Source: Apostichopus japonicus (Eukaryota; Echinodermata; Holothuroidea; Aspidochirotida; Stichopodidae). Taken from it: 64,000 nucleotides of DNA. The notes below the pieces were generated by a model that saw nothing but the letters and a program-made list of their open reading frames with translations, did no database searches and was not told the DNA's origin. This document shows, one piece after another, positions 63,761-64,000 of the stretch; position 1 is the first letter of the stretch, and the number at the start of each line of letters is the position of its first letter. The position numbers and the translations under genes are program-made. The stretch is from contig NC_092578.1 in the NCBI RefSeq assembly GCF_037975245.1, positions 9,158,359-9,222,358 of the forward strand, read 5' to 3'.

Positions 63761-64000
63761 AATATGATATAACCATTGTTGTACTATATCCTTTATTCAA
63801 GCGGGGTGGTCGATTTCGAGAATATGACCAAGAGCTGCATCACTGTTAGATTTTGCTGTGCCATTGTCTTCAGTTTCATAATCGTAGGCTGATCTGATTA
63901 GGCCATACCACACGTCCATTGTTCATAAATTACATCCCAGCCTTGTGCTGTAACTAATTATGGTATTATGTTTACAAACGACAATCCCGAGCTTCAGTTT

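Overview
This is 64 kb of animal nuclear DNA: AT-rich, intron-rich, with GT-AG splice sites, microsatellites and dense nested transposon debris. There is no bacterial or viral gene organisation. The one intact protein-coding gene is an integrin alpha subunit on the + strand. Its exon structure and the repeat types suggest a marine invertebrate, perhaps a deuterostome such as an echinoderm. The species guess is weak and rests on general impression.

The integrin gene runs from the start codon at 30285 to the stop at 60334. I resolved 25 coding exons (3330 nt, 1109 aa) that join in one open frame with matching intron phases. The predicted protein has a signal peptide, a seven-bladed FG-GAP propeller, thigh and calf regions, one membrane span and a cytoplasmic GFFKR motif. 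There is no inserted I (A) domain. Several motifs recall the alpha4/alpha9 class.

Layout: 1-7150 has no recognisable gene, only a 5-copy minisatellite. 7150-15850 is one dispersed repeat split by a 5.5-kb element with terminal inverted repeats and by a 1.7-kb hAT-like element; part of it is tandemly triplicated. An intact relative lies at 60460-61440, just past the integrin stop codon. 16440-19150 is another repeat split by three hAT-like elements nested inside one another, plus a tRNA-derived SINE. 19610-20957 holds an unusual GGTAAA/TTTACC array and a short hAT-like element. 21690-22870 is a broken multi-exon gene resembling DUF4806 proteins. 23095-26480 is a dead Jockey-like LINE on the - strand. 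26480-27640 is a copy of the repeat family also seen at 16.4-19.1, 31.6-32.2 and 63.0-63.8 kb. 27650-30030 is upstream sequence with no gene seen.

The integrin introns hold further elements: a long-TIR MITE, a hAT-like element carrying seven 138-bp repeats, a Penelope-like 3' end and another short hAT-like element. Several insertions are supported by target-site duplications, and two also by comparison with an uninterrupted relative in this window. I did not find a convincing new biological system. The best candidates for follow-up are the 5.5-kb element with iteron-like ends and the internal repeat carrying ordered nuclear-receptor-type half-sites.
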